Of a stretch of 64,000 nucleotides of DNA, positions 27,501 through 39,782 are shown in pieces (position 1 is the stretch's first letter; the number at the start of each line of letters is the position of its first letter). A program made the translations under genes and the position numbers. The stretch spans positions 361,746 to 425,745 of the forward strand of contig NW_003143796.1 in assembly GCF_000003605.2 (NCBI RefSeq), in the 5' to 3' direction. The stretch comes from Saccoglossus kowalevskii (Eukaryota > Hemichordata > Enteropneusta > Harrimaniidae). Under the pieces are notes generated by a model. That model did no database searches, was not told the DNA's origin, and saw only the letters and a program-made list of their open reading frames with translations.

Positions 27501-29700
27501 TTGCTGCGTGCATTATGTCTGCAATCCAACTAACTGAGTTAGTAAGCCCAGACATGAAAGTTTCATTTAAATATGAAAGGTACGTTTGCTCTATAGTGTG
27601 GCGTAATACGTAATACAATACAACCATTGTGTGACGTTAGACGAGCAGATAAAAAAAAAATGTGACGTAAAACATGACAATAAAGTAACAGTGTAACTTT
27701 GTGGGAATATATCGATGACTTTAGACGCTACGTAGATTTTACGGGATTTATCTTCCCACAACCATGTAATCTGAAAGATATTCAACACAACAAATATCAT
27801 TCCTTCTGTTTTTAAAATGTAATTTGTTGTGTCAAGCGATCGTGACTGTCTCTAATATCGAATGTCACTGTCGTCTCGCCAGATATGTTTATGGACAAAT
27901 TGCAACTGGTGATGGTACATATAGTGAATTTTACCACACGAACAACATCCTGTGTTTAGGACTATGCGACATGGCTTTACGACCATATTCCTATCATAGT
28001 CACGGTGGTAGTTTATCGCCAGGAGACCGATAAGCACACTCAATTACAGTCACATATAAACTTTAAATAAATGTTTCACCAAAGTTGCATCCGGGTGTGT
28101 GTGTCACACAGGGTAGAAGTCGGACCACTTTAATATGGGGATCAGTCTCAGGCAGGATATCTGATGTCGGGCGGTGGATAAGTGGATGCACTGTACTATG
28201 ATGCCGGCGATCGTTTTGTCATGCCGGTGTTCGATATCTTTTCTGTAGTTTTAGTTCGTCATTTGTTTATTATGGCTACATAACAGAATCAATAATCAAT
28301 TATAACATAATTTAATACATGACCATGCCGTATAATTTTGAATAAAAATTGCAAATAACTCGCAGTGATATATTATATAATTGTTTTCATGTCAGACCAC
28401 AACACCACAAGCAAAAATTACATTATTGGGGACAGTAGACATATGCAATTTGCAAATATATAATTGTCAGAATTAAATGTTGGTTTAACCCAGATGGCTT
28501 GTACAAAATGTAGGACTTTGTGTGATAGTACAGGTGTGTCGCCTTAGTTTATTCTATAGCGTAATATAGTGAACTGTGTAGCTGACAGGACTGTCAAATC
28601 ATGTCATATTAATATATCCTACCTGTGATAATATTCATTACACATGTACATGTAAAGTGAGCTTATATCACTTGCGGTATTATATATGCACAACGGGAAT
28701 GAAGTGGGTGTGTTGCCATGGTTACCCAATTGTTATGATATCCAAGTGTGTGTTACGAATATCAAGATGTGATGTTGCAGCCGAATATAATTCTGACCAC
28801 ACCATCGATTGAGTTAAGTACGTAGTTTAGCCTTGCTGTGCACCCAGATGGGGAGGGGATGCTGGTTTGTCACTAAATAAGCATTTTCTGCAGTTCAATA
28901 CGTCTTGTGTATGATTCAATGGTAATATTCACGAACAACGAGCAATTCTCACTATTTTATGTACTGTGCTTAGAATGTAACAGCGTCGCGCCGACAACGG
29001 ACTCACTGACTGAGTTTTACGCAGATAGGCTTAAAATTTAGTTTGGTTTGTTCCATCAACAGGGTTTCGTAGATTTACTTAGGTAGTTCAGCGTTGCGCA
29101 GTTATATGAGAATTCGACGCTGCTGGAGTATCGATTTGCATGTGTATACTCAACTGTTGAGAGAGATGTAAACTCTAAGGATTCAGTTCCTTAAGCCCAT
29201 GCCGACCCTAACCTTAACCCTAACTTTAACAACTGTGCTCTCTTGATAAATGCTGGAACTGGCAGTGGATCGCCAATTTATTATATGTATTGGATTGTCT
29301 GGGCAATTCTTTTTCCAATTTTGAGTATCCTAATTTGGTCTGTTTTATGATTTTCACTGTTAATTAGGTTTCCCCAATTCCATTAAGAATACATATAGCC
29401 AGAACAATTGCGCATGCGCGATTTCTAATGTTGATTCAGTTAAATTCATATTGTTTATTACCGTATTTCCCCAATACAACGCCGAGGGCGCTCTTTTGGA
29501 GAATAGGTCATATTCATGAACAATAATAATAGAAGTTTATTCAATTATATTCAGACTAATGAATTAGTTGATTTCAAGTTAAACCTAATGTATTAGATCT
29601 CAAATAAATCAATAACAGAAAAGCAATGAATGGAAATTCGATGTAAGTATGGGATCCATTTTGTACTTGTTTGAATTCTCTTTTGTGTTTCCCAATCACT
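24560..29700. other. gene-poor stretch
   Basis: Open frames such as 24806-25093, 25740-26015, 27275-27478 and 27824-28033 are not recognisable as families, and I could not support exon structures. A short (TA)n run is at about 25550 and a CCTAACCTTAACCCTAAC phrase at about 29209, too short and impure to be called telomeric. Confidence 0.4.
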
Positions 29701-29709
29701 CAAACTGAA

Positions 29710-29757
29710 AAAATGTTATTGTTTCAAAATGTTATTGTTTCAAAATGTTATTGTTTC
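29710..29757 (+). repeat. 16-bp unit repeated three times
   Basis: AAAATGTTATTGTTTC occurs three times in perfect tandem. A minor microsatellite-like tract. Confidence 0.9.
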
Positions 29758-30129
29758 AGTGACCCAATTTCTTCATTTACATAAATCATAAATCATACAA
29801 CATTTGTACACATATTTTGTAGAATACACCACATCAGTCTGTATATCCAACTTTTTACAGAATAATGATCTAGTGTTTCTAGTTATTGTTTCAATTTGTA
29901 TATACAATTTGTAATAAATGACATAAACAACATTTTCTTATCTTTCTGAATTCATAATAATATAAATCACCGATACCTTAATGTGTTTGAAATTTGAAAA
30001 AAAATCTCAAAAAAAAAACTTTTTTTAAATCAAACAAAACATGATAACGCGGATTATGCGAGCACACATCAAACTCTGTGGGAGTATGGAAACATGGCTT
30101 ATTGCTTCTACAAGCTAGCATTACTCATT

Positions 30130-30330
30130 CTTTCATCAATGCACACATAAATGAACCCATCCTCCAGTCCATCATTCCATCCATTAATTCACCAATCCGT
30201 TCATCCACACACCCTCTCTCCCATACAACCAACCAAAACAGCCAAGCAGTCATCCATCCATCCATTCATACAACCACCCAACTAACATCTCCATCCACCC
30301 GTTCATACAAGCACACATCTACTCATTCAT
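30130..30330 (+). repeat. degenerate TCCA/CCAT-rich low-complexity tract
   Basis: Interrupted CATCCATCCATTCAT and ACAACCAACCA-type repeats. They create a spurious 84-codon open frame rich in His, Ser, Thr and Pro, which I do not regard as a gene. Confidence 0.7.
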
Positions 30331-30600
30331 AACGATGTTTAAAGAAACCTGAAGAATGATTTTGATACTATTGTTACATTCACTGATTCAAATATCGAAA
30401 ATAAATGACGTATTTCATTGTTTTAATACATGTTAAACACCTACGTGCAAACTCGGAATATATTAGCGTGGAGGGCGGTATTTACAGCGCCAGAAATCAA
30501 TGTTTACAAATGTTATCGTCAGATATGTTGATATTTTATTATAAAATAAAATATGATGGGATTAATGTTATTGCCTAATAGCCCGAGTACCAACTGTGGC

Positions 30601-30880
30601 TTAAAGGGCGGTGGTCGTCGCGCAACGCATGCATGATATGGAACTCATATAAACAAATGTGGCAACTTTTAGTGTTGCGCATACCAACAAATACAAACTG
30701 AGGCGCTACTAAACTTTAACTATGTAATTTTTGGGGTGATTGAAAGGTATCGAAGGAGTCACCGGTGGTAAGTAGTGCACATTGCGCCCAGGTCAAAACT
30801 CGTACTCGCGATTTCCGTCAGAAGAGCACATTGATTTGTGGGGAAATGTCGCACATGCGCAGCACGATGACCACCATTAA
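30601..30880 (+). repeat. TTAA-flanked MITE, long variant (copy C)
   Basis: Begins TTAAAGGGCGGTGGTCGTCG and ends CGATGACCACCATTAA, so the ends match the 130-bp family. The 280-bp interior is mostly different from the short copies, apart from a TATGGAACTCATA block near the left end. It may be a related subfamily, or the family with an inserted segment. Confidence 0.65.
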
Positions 30881-31739
30881 ACTTGTAAATACATCGATAT
30901 GATATGATGTGATATATAAAAAACGGAAAACGAACAACAAATAATAGACGGTGATAAACAAAAATGAACCTACATCAGATTCTAATTGGATTATCCGGCT
31001 CTGATTCAGTCAAATACACAATGTTTATGCAAAATAATGACGCCTGGTGTTATGTAACTACATACAATAAATAGGTATTAAATTCACATAAATGTTACAT
31101 GATTGTGGCATTATACGTATTGCCAAGTGCGCATTGCTTGTTCATGTACAGTTGATTATCTAATCTCAATCTTTTATCGCCGTCTTCGCATAGTTCCAGC
31201 TGTATTACCAATAAGTTCTTCTAATATTTGTTTTTATGTGATGATATTGAGTTGACGTAGTTTGTTGTCAATACGCCCTCTGTCGACAAAACTCATCTAT
31301 AATGTAGAAATAATGTGAATGTTAACACAATATTGTTCGAAGTGTCCACTCTGCGGGGACAGTCTTTAATCAATATAGCAAACCTCTGAACAAATATAAT
31401 TTATTTTATGTCGGATGTTTACAGTCCATAACTATAGCAATGTAATTCCTTTCACATTTACATCAAAAAAGCGTGCTGTCACTATTGGTAACATAAATGG
31501 TGTATTCAAAATGCATGTGCCCAAACCCATAATGGTATTATACATTAGCAATGAATCATCTCCCGGCCAGGTACACCACAGGTACAATGATTGTTTTAAT
31601 ACGTAATTTTATGATATTAAAATATCGATTTTTAACGTACAATGGAAATTACAGGTACTAGTTTTGACCCGGATGAACTAATTACCGCCGGTGATTACTT
31701 CGACACCTTACTATCACCAGAGAAATTACAAACTTAAGC

Positions 31740-32110
31740 TTAGTAGGGTTTCAGTTTGTACTCGTTAGTCTGCGCAACAATCAAAATCGCTATCTGTGTT
31801 TATATACGAGACCCATATCTCGCCTTTAATCATTATTAGTAAACAGTATATCCATACAAAGCGATCGTATGGAACGACGTGACTTGCCACGAAGCGACCA
31901 CGTGGTGCCAAATAACTTAGGAGGAAGTGACTGTAATCCTTAATGTAGTCTGCAACAGTGGTGAACTTGCATTCTCGCAAACCATGTGGAGACATGAATG
32001 CGAATTACCCCAAACACATCATAGATTTTAATTAAATTGAGCAAAAACAAAGATGGCCATATGGCATATCTCCTCCTGTCCAATTAAATTAAATTAGGGC
32101 ATTTAGTTTA
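31740..32110 (+). repeat. duplicated block with GAAGTGAC minisatellite (copy 1)
   Basis: Contains degenerate GAAGCGACCACGTGGTGC and GGAAGTGACTGTAATCC units, followed by an AT-rich segment with ATTTTAATTAAATTGAG and GCAAAAACAAA. The same order of elements recurs at 32590-32830, and in expanded form at 35862-36310 beside the intact lectin gene. Minus-strand open frames within it are by-products of the repeat. Confidence 0.55.
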
Positions 32111-32589
32111 GGAAACACCAAGGAACAGATGTGTGTTGTGAGGCTATACACGTGCTGCTCCAATTTAAATTGAAGTATTAGGGAATGTCTACATCTATAA
32201 TTAATTTCCACCATCTGTTGACACTGACCACACACCTGCCATGCGACCTCACTCCTTAAAATGACCCCACACATTCAGGCAAGCTGCTTTAATGTTTGTA
32301 GTAATGCCCAGTAAAAGTATTTCTTGCTCACTATAATGACAGAAATCACTTGGCGGTGTATTATCGAGTTTTGGGGCTAGAAACTATATTGTGTGTGCGA
32401 TATGTCATTGGTTAAAATTGACATGTGTTGCCAGAAATTAACAGAAAGTCGCGTTGGGATTATGTTCGGTCATTACATGTTTGTAGTGTGTGTTAATGCA
32501 TATGTTATTAAAACATAATTCTATAGAGTGAATGAGTAATTTATCACATTGCAGACAGTCGTTATAAAAATAATCACTTAAATCCATAC

Positions 32590-32830
32590 ATAGTGACTGT
32601 TTGGTGTGAAGTGACTTGGGACGTGGTGCAAAGTGACCGAAATTACTATAATTAATAATGTTGTCAGCATTTGTGAATTTACATTCGTGCACACCACGGC
32701 GAGATAAAGTGTGAATGCAGTTTCTTAAAACACATGCTAGAAATTTTAATTAAACGGACGCAAAAATAAACATGAATATATGATATTTTCTCTACCCTGT
32801 AATTAATATTAGTTTTGGCATTTATTTCAG
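32590..32830 (+). repeat. duplicated block with GAAGTGAC minisatellite (copy 2)
   Basis: Carries GTGAAGTGACTTGGGACG and GTGGTGCAAAGTGACCG, then ATTTTAATTAAACGGACGCAAAAATAAA, matching the block at 31740-32110. It lies about 280 bases upstream of the decayed lectin exon 3, so the block seems to have duplicated together with the lectin gene. Confidence 0.55.
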
Positions 32831-33113
32831 TAACCTGATATTAAGTCTAGAAATCCTATTGTTTGTTTAAAGTGACACTGTTATTTTCTTTTTTGGAGAA
32901 CACTTTTAAAAACTAAAAAGTAAATAGTTGTGTATTTGGTGATCATTCTGGAAGTTAATTGGTTATGCACGACGGGTTTGAAATATTACAAAAATATTTA
33001 TTTTTGAAAGGTTTAATTTAGCATATACATGTAATCGAATATTTATCACAATCTATCGTGTTAATTTTGGACTTGAGAATCCTTGTGGACTTGATGTAAT
33101 ACATGTATTTTCA

Positions 33114-34040
33114 GGTAGTATGATGGCGGTATTGAGAATGGAATGAATATAGACACGGTTTTGACAGTGTCAGAGGCGAATATTTGCTTGGAAACCATGA
33201 GATCCATTCCGTGACTATATAACCAAGGCGGTAGCTGCTCTTGACTAAAAGTTGACCATTTGACCATGATCTTGAAAACACGCCCATGCCGCAAACTGTA
33301 CCCTTGATGGTTTAGTGGACCTGCAGGTTTGTTACACTGCCTTGGACGTGCGGTTCAGTTTCGGTTTGTTGAAAATCTAGTTGTATTTCATTCATTTGTT
33401 ATGTGGGCAAAATACACTATGTTAAACACGTTGAGTAAGGTATGATGTACCCGCTAGTATAATACATACCACATCACTGAAATGAGTTATCTTCAATCAG
33501 AACATGAACATTAGCTATGTATAACCAAGAACTGAGTCCGGAATTTTTGTAATGCCTAATTTAGATGCTTTTTATCATTAAAATAACGACTAGTTTACTA
33601 CAACGTATTTTGAATCGGAATATGTGCACATATGTGGCATGATGTATGAGCGTATAAAGCATCTATCAAGTTTGAACAAAATACATAATTTTCAAAGTAT
33701 GTACCAAGTTTGCACGAAATTTGACCAAGTCATGACACCTGAGTACGAATTGAGACCAGTGCACATTGTAGTAATATATGCTATATTTAATCCCTTTTTC
33801 GGACAATTCATTGACCATGTCACAGTGGTATAATGTTTACCAACAAGGGTTCAAATTAAATTGTGCTGTTTGTTACCATGGTGCCTGGTGGTACTAACCA
33901 TGTCTTGTATCTTACTTGTATGGTAAATACCTCGGCGATAGGTGATCAGGGCTTACCTAATGATGATTTGTGGCTCAATTTGAAGTGTCATTACTATTTC
34001 CACCAAATGTTCTGAAATGAAAATGAAACCATTGTTTATG
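33114..34040 (+). pseudogene. decayed fibrinogen-related lectin copy (exons 3 and 4)
   Basis: 33114-33310 aligns with exon 3 of the intact gene at 37728-37992, for example TATGATGGCGGT, GGAATGAATATA, GGCGAATATTTGC and GGAAACCATGAGAT. 33801-34040 aligns with exon 4, including the TACCATGGTGCCTGGTGGTA segment and the TCTGAAATGAAAATGAAACC end. Exons 1 and 2 are not found nearby. The exon-4 acceptor AG has changed, the frame contains stops and small indels, and the final stop is displaced. This is a dead paralogue of the host lectin gene, oriented the same way. Confidence 0.8.
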
Positions 34041-34748
34041 CTAAACTCATGGAACAACGTAACATGATTTTTATTATTAATGGTCACACCATATTTTGCA
34101 ATCATGAATTTGCAGATTTGTGATATATAATAAAGTCTAATATCGACATACTCGCATATTTTTTCCCAAATCATAGTATCTGTAATGGACATTTTCTGTG
34201 TGTTACTTATTTCTTTCCTTCGCATAAACAAACTCAACCCTGTGACAGTGCACGCTCTGTTTGTTCAAAGTGGCAAAAAACTGTTCGTATATTCATCTAG
34301 TGTTAGTATTAGTATGATGGGTTAAGTATGAATTATATGTGATGCAATACTATGCAAATAAAAAAGAGAGAAACACGTTTTTCGGTATTTTCTTTAATGA
34401 ATGGGAAATGCTAGTGTGGCATGAATAGCAAATGTGATCAATTGTGCTACATATGTTCCATTATATTTATTATTTTCATGTTTTATTATTATGTTTTATT
34501 TAACTCATCAATATCTTGCTATACACATTGTTTACGAATTTCAGTCACATCTACGCCATAATTTAAATCTGATTTAAATGAAAATGAAAACATTCGCTAG
34601 GCTTTTCATGTTGGGATATCCAATTCCGCTGAATTTATTCATATTATGTTACTGCTGATGCGTGGCTAAAATATAGTATTAAAAAGTATTAAACATTAGT
34701 GCCGATTTAACCGATAGCTGGTGGTTCAGAACCTTGACGTAATTTATA

Positions 34749-34925
34749 ATGGGTAGACTATTTGTATTATCACTTCTATTATTCTGTTATTGTTAATACT
34801 GATGTATACAGACGCTAGCGGCTTTGTGAACACCATTAGCCAATACGTAGAATATTCCTAAAGCTGATAAATGGGACAAAACTCCAAAACAATGACCGGT
34901 TGAAAACATTCGAAGACAAGTTCAT
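34749..34925 (+). pseudogene. decayed copy of lectin exon 1 (signal peptide and neck)
   Basis: Begins ATGGGTAGACTATTTGTATTATC, matching the intact start ATGGGTAGACCAATTGTCTTATC at 36619. It continues through a degraded ATTAGCCAATAC block to CGAAGACAAG, equivalent to the end of the coiled-coil segment. Stop codons interrupt it early. The first 30 bases are nearly identical to the fragment at 40770, which suggests those two duplicated from one another after splitting from the intact gene. Confidence 0.7.
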
Positions 34926-35198
34926 CTCGTTGTTGTGATGTACACGTAGCTGAAGCAATATCGTCAAGTATTTCCGGCTACAGAGGTAATCGGAATTTAG
35001 CGGAATTGTAATTTGTAATTTTGGACGTATTGTTACATGAAAGTGACATTGAAATTGACTCCTCTCGGCTCTGTATTCGATGAATTTCCAAATCGATTGG
35101 TTATTTTTGTCATTTCAGATAATTTCATGATGACCATATGAATGTATGATTGAGTTGATAATGTAGTGTATGACTCACTTTGTCACATTTTGAAACAG

Positions 35199-35331
35199 TT
35201 AAAGGGCGGCAGTCGTCGCGCCGCGTCTTGTTCGACAGGGGACTCATAGTGGCGTATACAACGCGTGTAAAATGCATTGTTTATTTACATGAAATTCGAA
35301 CACGCGCTGTGCGACGACCGCCGCGCTTTAA
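35199..35331 (-). repeat. TTAA-flanked palindromic MITE, copy B
   Basis: 133 bp with TTAA at both ends and GGGCGGCAGTCGTCGCG / CGACGACCGCCGCGC inverted ends. The interior ATGCATTGTTTATTTACATG and GGGACTCATAGTGGCGTATA match copy A in reverse orientation. It sits about 1.3 kb upstream of the intact lectin gene. Confidence 0.8.
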
Positions 35332-35412
35332 GACACTGCAAACAAATTAAATTAAATTAAATTAAAAAAACAAAAAAACATGATGTATTCAAGGACAGAT
35401 GTATGCATTGAA

Positions 35413-35499
35413 TATAAATAGGCATTGCACGATTGCGTTGTGTCTTCTGCTGCATGTTGTAGACTAAACGGTTCGAATCGTCAACGACAATATCGTTAG
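35413..35499 (+). promoter_or_regulatory. possible promoter and non-coding first exon of the lectin gene
   Basis: ATATAAATAGG at about 35413 resembles a TATA box, and a candidate donor TCGTTAG|GTAACG follows at 35499/35500. The intact coding exon is preceded by GTGTTTGCAG at 36606, a good acceptor, so a 5' leader exon is expected upstream. Linking the two is inference. The bases just before the TATA motif (35381-35409) duplicate part of lectin intron 2, which weakens the case. Confidence 0.25.
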
Positions 35500-35861
35500 G
35501 TAACGTGCACATACTAGGCTAGTCACTAACACTGTAATTACAATACTATCACATGTTTTCTCCAAGTTGTTATGTCTATGTTAATCTACATGAGTAATTA
35601 AATAATTAAAAATACGCCGTGCTTGTAACGTACGCGTAATAATGAATAGGTTATAAACTAGCCAACTAAACTCCTTGTCAGAAAAACAAAACTCAGTTCT
35701 AGAGTAAATTTAGTTAATAAAGACAATATATTAAAGTTTTAACACACTCAGGTAGCGAAATACTAATATCATCGCGACTTGTTTTTTTTAGTTGTCATTG
35801 GTAATCGGCAACACCGTACTAACAACATTGTGCATGTGTGGTACGAATTGGTTAAGCAGTA

Positions 35862-36175
35862 CAGGGTAACCAGCTGACTTAAAACAGTGACGAAGTGATT
35901 TGAGACGAGGCGACCATGTGGTGCAAAAGAACTTGGGGCGTGGTAAGATACAAAATAGCCATGTGATAAGAAGTGTCTTGGGACGAAATGCACGTGTAGG
36001 ACGAAGTGGCCGGGCTTGGAACGATGCGCATGGGTGGTTAGAAGTGCCAAGGTATGAAATGCACAGATGAGACAAAGTGATCTTGTTGTATGAAGAAGCC
36101 ATTATGATATGGTTCGTAGTCACCGTGTGATGCGAAGTTGCCCTCTCATACAAAGTTGTTTTTCTCATTAATCTA
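35862..36175 (+). repeat. degenerate GAAGTGAC minisatellite
   Basis: Roughly 16- and 31-base units built on ACGAAGTGACC, ATGTGGTGCGAAG and CTTGGGACG run for about 300 bases. The array keeps a long minus-strand frame open (36243-35788, 151 codons), but the peptide is repetitive and the matching blocks at 31740 and 32590 do not preserve it, so I treat it as a repeat. Confidence 0.65.
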
Positions 36176-36618
36176 AGTCGTATGTGAAAGTACAGCTGAT
36201 AGAATGTATAATTGAACAAGGCAATAGTGTACACTCTCGCCATAGCAATACTTTTAATAAATTTTATCTATAGCCGTTTCAATTGAATTAAAAAAAAGCA
36301 AATATGGTAAGTTTAGTGGAATCAATATCATACATACAATGAATATATTTAAATAATTGTCAAGTAAACTCGTGCAGCAGATGACGTGTTGGCAACAGTG
36401 CAAAGTTTTAACAGTTGCTGTGAGAAGGTATTGCCTTAATGTTTTATTGCGGATTATCTGTTCTGTGTGTTACGTATTGCATGTTTCCACTACTCTTCGC
36501 ATTACAAAGACGCTTACATACTTCTGATATGTATTTGTGTTATAGTGAGGATATAGAGATTTCTTCTTGCAACCGATTTTAATCATTCATTTACATGTGT
36601 TTGCAGACGTTATCTGTA

Positions 36619-39138
36619 ATGGGTAGACCAATTGTCTTATCGATTGTGTTCGTACTGCTGGCATACGCAGAAGCTGGCGACTTCGAAGAGATCATCAGCC
36701 AATACACTAAGTCTAGCAGCTGCAACACACTTAGATATTCCGATATACTGACAACAGGAGCAAGAATATTGGACCAGATAAACGAACGGCTGGAGACATT
36801 AGATCTGATAGATGAACGTTTGGAAACTGTCGAAGACAAGCTGGACAATTTATCTACTGGTGGTGGTGGTGGTGAAGTACACGTACCTAAACATATAATA
36901 ACTAGTATTACAGACTGCCGAGGTAATTGTGTTTAGCAGATTGTTAAATGTTTTCTCACATGACATTCACCTTTATTTGACCTAAGCATTTTCTATGTTA
37001 CAAATTAATGTATTATTTAATTTTGATATGTATTTTGTAATTCCAGGTGGGTCGATTCGAGCGTATTCCTCTCCCACGGGAAAGGACTGTTTTGATATTC
37101 AACAAAAGGGTGGAGTATCCAGTGGTATATACACTATCCAGCGAGATGGGGACCCACATGGTGACTACCCTGTATACTGTGATATGGACACTGATGGTGG
37201 TGGATGGACAGTAGGTATCATTCAAGCACTATGTATGGTATAATCGCGTGGTTATGGTTTGGAATTTAAATTAAAGATTTGTGAATGTTATTTGCAGTAA
37301 TCGTTGGTTGAACATTTAGTAACTTTACCAAAATAATAGAAAATGTTTCCTAAGCTCATGAATTTGTCACGAATCTCACATAACCGTCACTATGCCTAGT
37401 AGTACTAACGAGTTTAATACAGACAAACCTTGTGACACGCACACTTATATTTATACTATTCTTTTATGTACTATGCATGGCAGACGTTGAAACCAAGATA
37501 TTCAATTCTTTGTGTGCAGAAGCATATTCCGTAATATTTATATTTCCACAAGTATTATCAATTACACGTAATTGTAATACATATGCATTTATAGTTATTT
37601 CATAAAAGATACAAAGGAAGTTAGGATTGAAGTGAGTTTATGTGTTTCCTCGAACTCGGCACTGCAAGATAAATATGATGTATTCAAGGACAATTGTATG
37701 CATTTACTGCTCTGTATGCGCTGACAGGTATTCCATGAAAGATATGATGGCAGTGTAGATTTCTATCAGGGGTGGAATGAGTATAAGCACGGCTTTGGCA
37801 GCGTGAGAGGAGAATATTGGCTCGGAAACCACAAGATTCACGCCATGACTAACCAGGGTGGAAGTTATAAACTGCGAGTTGATCTGGAAGACTTTGATGG
37901 AAATACTGCATATGCTGCCTATGACAATTTCGCACTTTCCGATGAAGCCAGTGGTTATACTCTGAGTGTTGGACAGTTTAGCGGAACAGCGGGTGAGTTA
38001 TTTGTTGTTGAATCTCTGGAAACATTACATACTCCTGCTTTGTTGAAACCCGAGTAGGATTCCGAGAGTCTCTGGGTAAGGTTCATAGTGTTGAAACTCA
38101 CAGTAACGTACATTCTGACTAAGGTACAATTTGTTGGAAATCTGGATAATGTATCTTATTTGTTAGAAATGTTGGTAGGTTTCATTATGTTGAAGTTAAT
38201 ACAGAGCAAAGTACACTGTGTTGAGACAAAATATACTTTGTTGAATGTACATAAGCGCTATTGAAACTCCGAGTAACACACACAAACTACAGCTAAGCAA
38301 TACCAGTCGCGGCGGCACAATGGGGCAAAAGGGATGGTCGACCTCTCAAAAAAAATGGTGGGGGTGTCCCCCCTCCGAAATCAAGCTGCAACCTTTTTTT
38401 GCCCCTCAAAATGCAGGAAATAGTATTTCAGCGGGTCTATATTTCACATTTTTTGAGAGGGAACATGCCCCGGACCCCGAGTAATGTCGCGCCTCCAGCA
38501 CAACATTCCGTGCCGCCGCCTCTGTATCCCTCGCTGAGATAAAGCGTATATCATTGGAAATGAGAACATTTGTATTTGGTGACTTCTCAAAGCGTCCGTA
38601 ATGATTATAGCCACAGAGTACAGTTTTTGCAGGCTTGTCTATTAATTTGTAGGTCTTGTTTTGTAACCAATTTGCCCATGTTGATGAATCATATCAATCG
38701 TGTTCTTCCCATTTGTCTGTACGTTCAATTCATAATATATAATACAGTCATCACTGCTACTAATACAAAATATATCAATCGAGTGATGAGAAAAGAATGT
38801 CATAGAATTTATTTTTCTTCTAAGATATTAGATAATATTTGTTATATAATTGATTTACAATAAACTTACTCATGATTATAATGTCTCCCCTTTTAGGAGA
38901 TTCGTTGACCTATCACAGTGGTTTAAGGTTTATCACACACGACTTAAGTGATGTTGATACATCCTGTGCCGTGACCTACCACGGTGCCTGGTGGTACAGA
39001 ACATGTCATTATTCAAACTTGAATGGTAAATACCTAGGAGGGGAGACAGCAGAGTATGCTACTGGAGACGTGTGGTACCATTGGAAGGGTTATTATTATT
39101 CCGCAAAATGCTCTGAAATGAAAGTGAAACCAATGTAG
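36619..39138 (+). CDS. secreted fibrinogen-related lectin (ficolin/tachylectin-like), 324 aa
   Basis: Four coding exons: 36619-36922, 37047-37210, 37728-37992 and 38897-39138, all with GT-AG introns and consistent phases (1, 0, 1). Residues 1-19 are a signal peptide (MGRPIVLSIVFVLLAYAEA). About 47-78 form a heptad-like coiled coil (QINERLETLDLIDERLETV), then a Gly5 hinge. The fibrinogen C-terminal domain spans about 115-324. It has the CDMDTDGGGWTV and GWNEYKHGFGSV blocks, the ELRVDLEDF-type block as KLRVDLEDFDGN, a calcium-site region near D260-D265 (HDLSDVDTSC), and the CHYSNLNGKYL motif. Likely disulfides are C116-C146 and C268-C281. There is no collagen region, so it resembles tachylectin-5 and invertebrate FREPs more than vertebrate ficolins. 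Such proteins bind acetylated sugars and act in innate recognition. C35 could join subunits, and an unpaired cysteine near the C-terminus is unusual. The start is MGRP because the decayed copies align there and an acceptor ends just upstream. Confidence 0.92.
38304..38524 (+). repeat. GC-rich MITE in lectin intron 3
   Basis: About 221 bp, much richer in GC than its surroundings. It starts CAGTCGCGGCGGCAC and ends GTGCCGCCGCCTCTG, giving inverted ends (CAG..GCGGCGGCAC). The interior contains short C and T runs and GCCCCGGACCCC. The CAG...CTG termini resemble hAT-type elements, but no 8-bp target duplication is evident. Confidence 0.6.
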
Positions 39139-39289
39139 ACTCGTTTGCTAAATTATATTTTCTGTGTAGACTATGTCATTTGATGGACGTTGTTTAGTAT
39201 ACTAGTTAGGCTCGATCAATGCAGTTTCCATTTTTCATTTTGTGCAATAATTTGCCATTTTCTGTTAAGCATCAGTGAATATATATATA

Positions 39290-39295
39290 AATAAA
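39290..39295 (+). terminator. polyadenylation signal of the lectin gene
   Basis: AATAAA about 150 bases downstream of the lectin stop codon at 39138, in a TA-rich tract. A canonical signal at a normal distance. Confidence 0.6.
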
Positions 39296-39782
39296 ATACG
39301 TATAAAATGCACAGTCAATTATTGCTTTTTGTACTAATGTATTGAGAACACTGCAAATTTGTGTATGCGTGTTAGAAAATGATGAGGTTGTTTTGATATG
39401 ATCGTGTGAATTGACGACAATTTTACCCACGTAAAATGAAGCACCTGACAAATACACACTTGGCAGTTTGGGAAAACATTACATTTAAAATAGAACACGT
39501 TTTCTTCGTTCAAAGGGGAAAAAAGTGGTTTGTGTAAATTCGTACGCACATCACCCATTTACCTATTCAGCCATTTACCTATTTACCTATAAGTCCGCCG
39601 CACCCTGCCCGACTCGTCAGCTGGCATAGAAATGATAACAAATTAGCTAATTTACGAATATTTACCATGGGTGGGGGGTCAGCTATCTTGAATAAGGTTT
39701 GAAAACTAAATAGAGACAAGTTGAAAAAACAAATATTTCACATTCCTAAAAATCAGGACAACATACCAAACTTTATTAACAA

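Noticed and set aside
29195-29232. Telomere-like CCCTAACCTTAACCCTAAC
   Set aside because: Only about three impure units. Similar phrases occur in the low-complexity tract near 53.4 kb, so this is not an interstitial telomere.
30078-30332. 84-codon frame rich in Ser, Thr, His and Pro
   Set aside because: Produced by a CATC/CCAT low-complexity tract.
35788-36243. 151-codon minus-strand open frame, the second longest in the window
   Set aside because: It lies across a degenerate minisatellite. The peptide is repetitive, and related repeat blocks at 31740 and 32590 do not keep the frame.
36595-36618. Upstream in-frame ATG for the lectin (MCLQTLSV before MGRP)
   Set aside because: TGTTTGCAG just after it looks like an acceptor, and the decayed exon 1 copies align from MGR onward.
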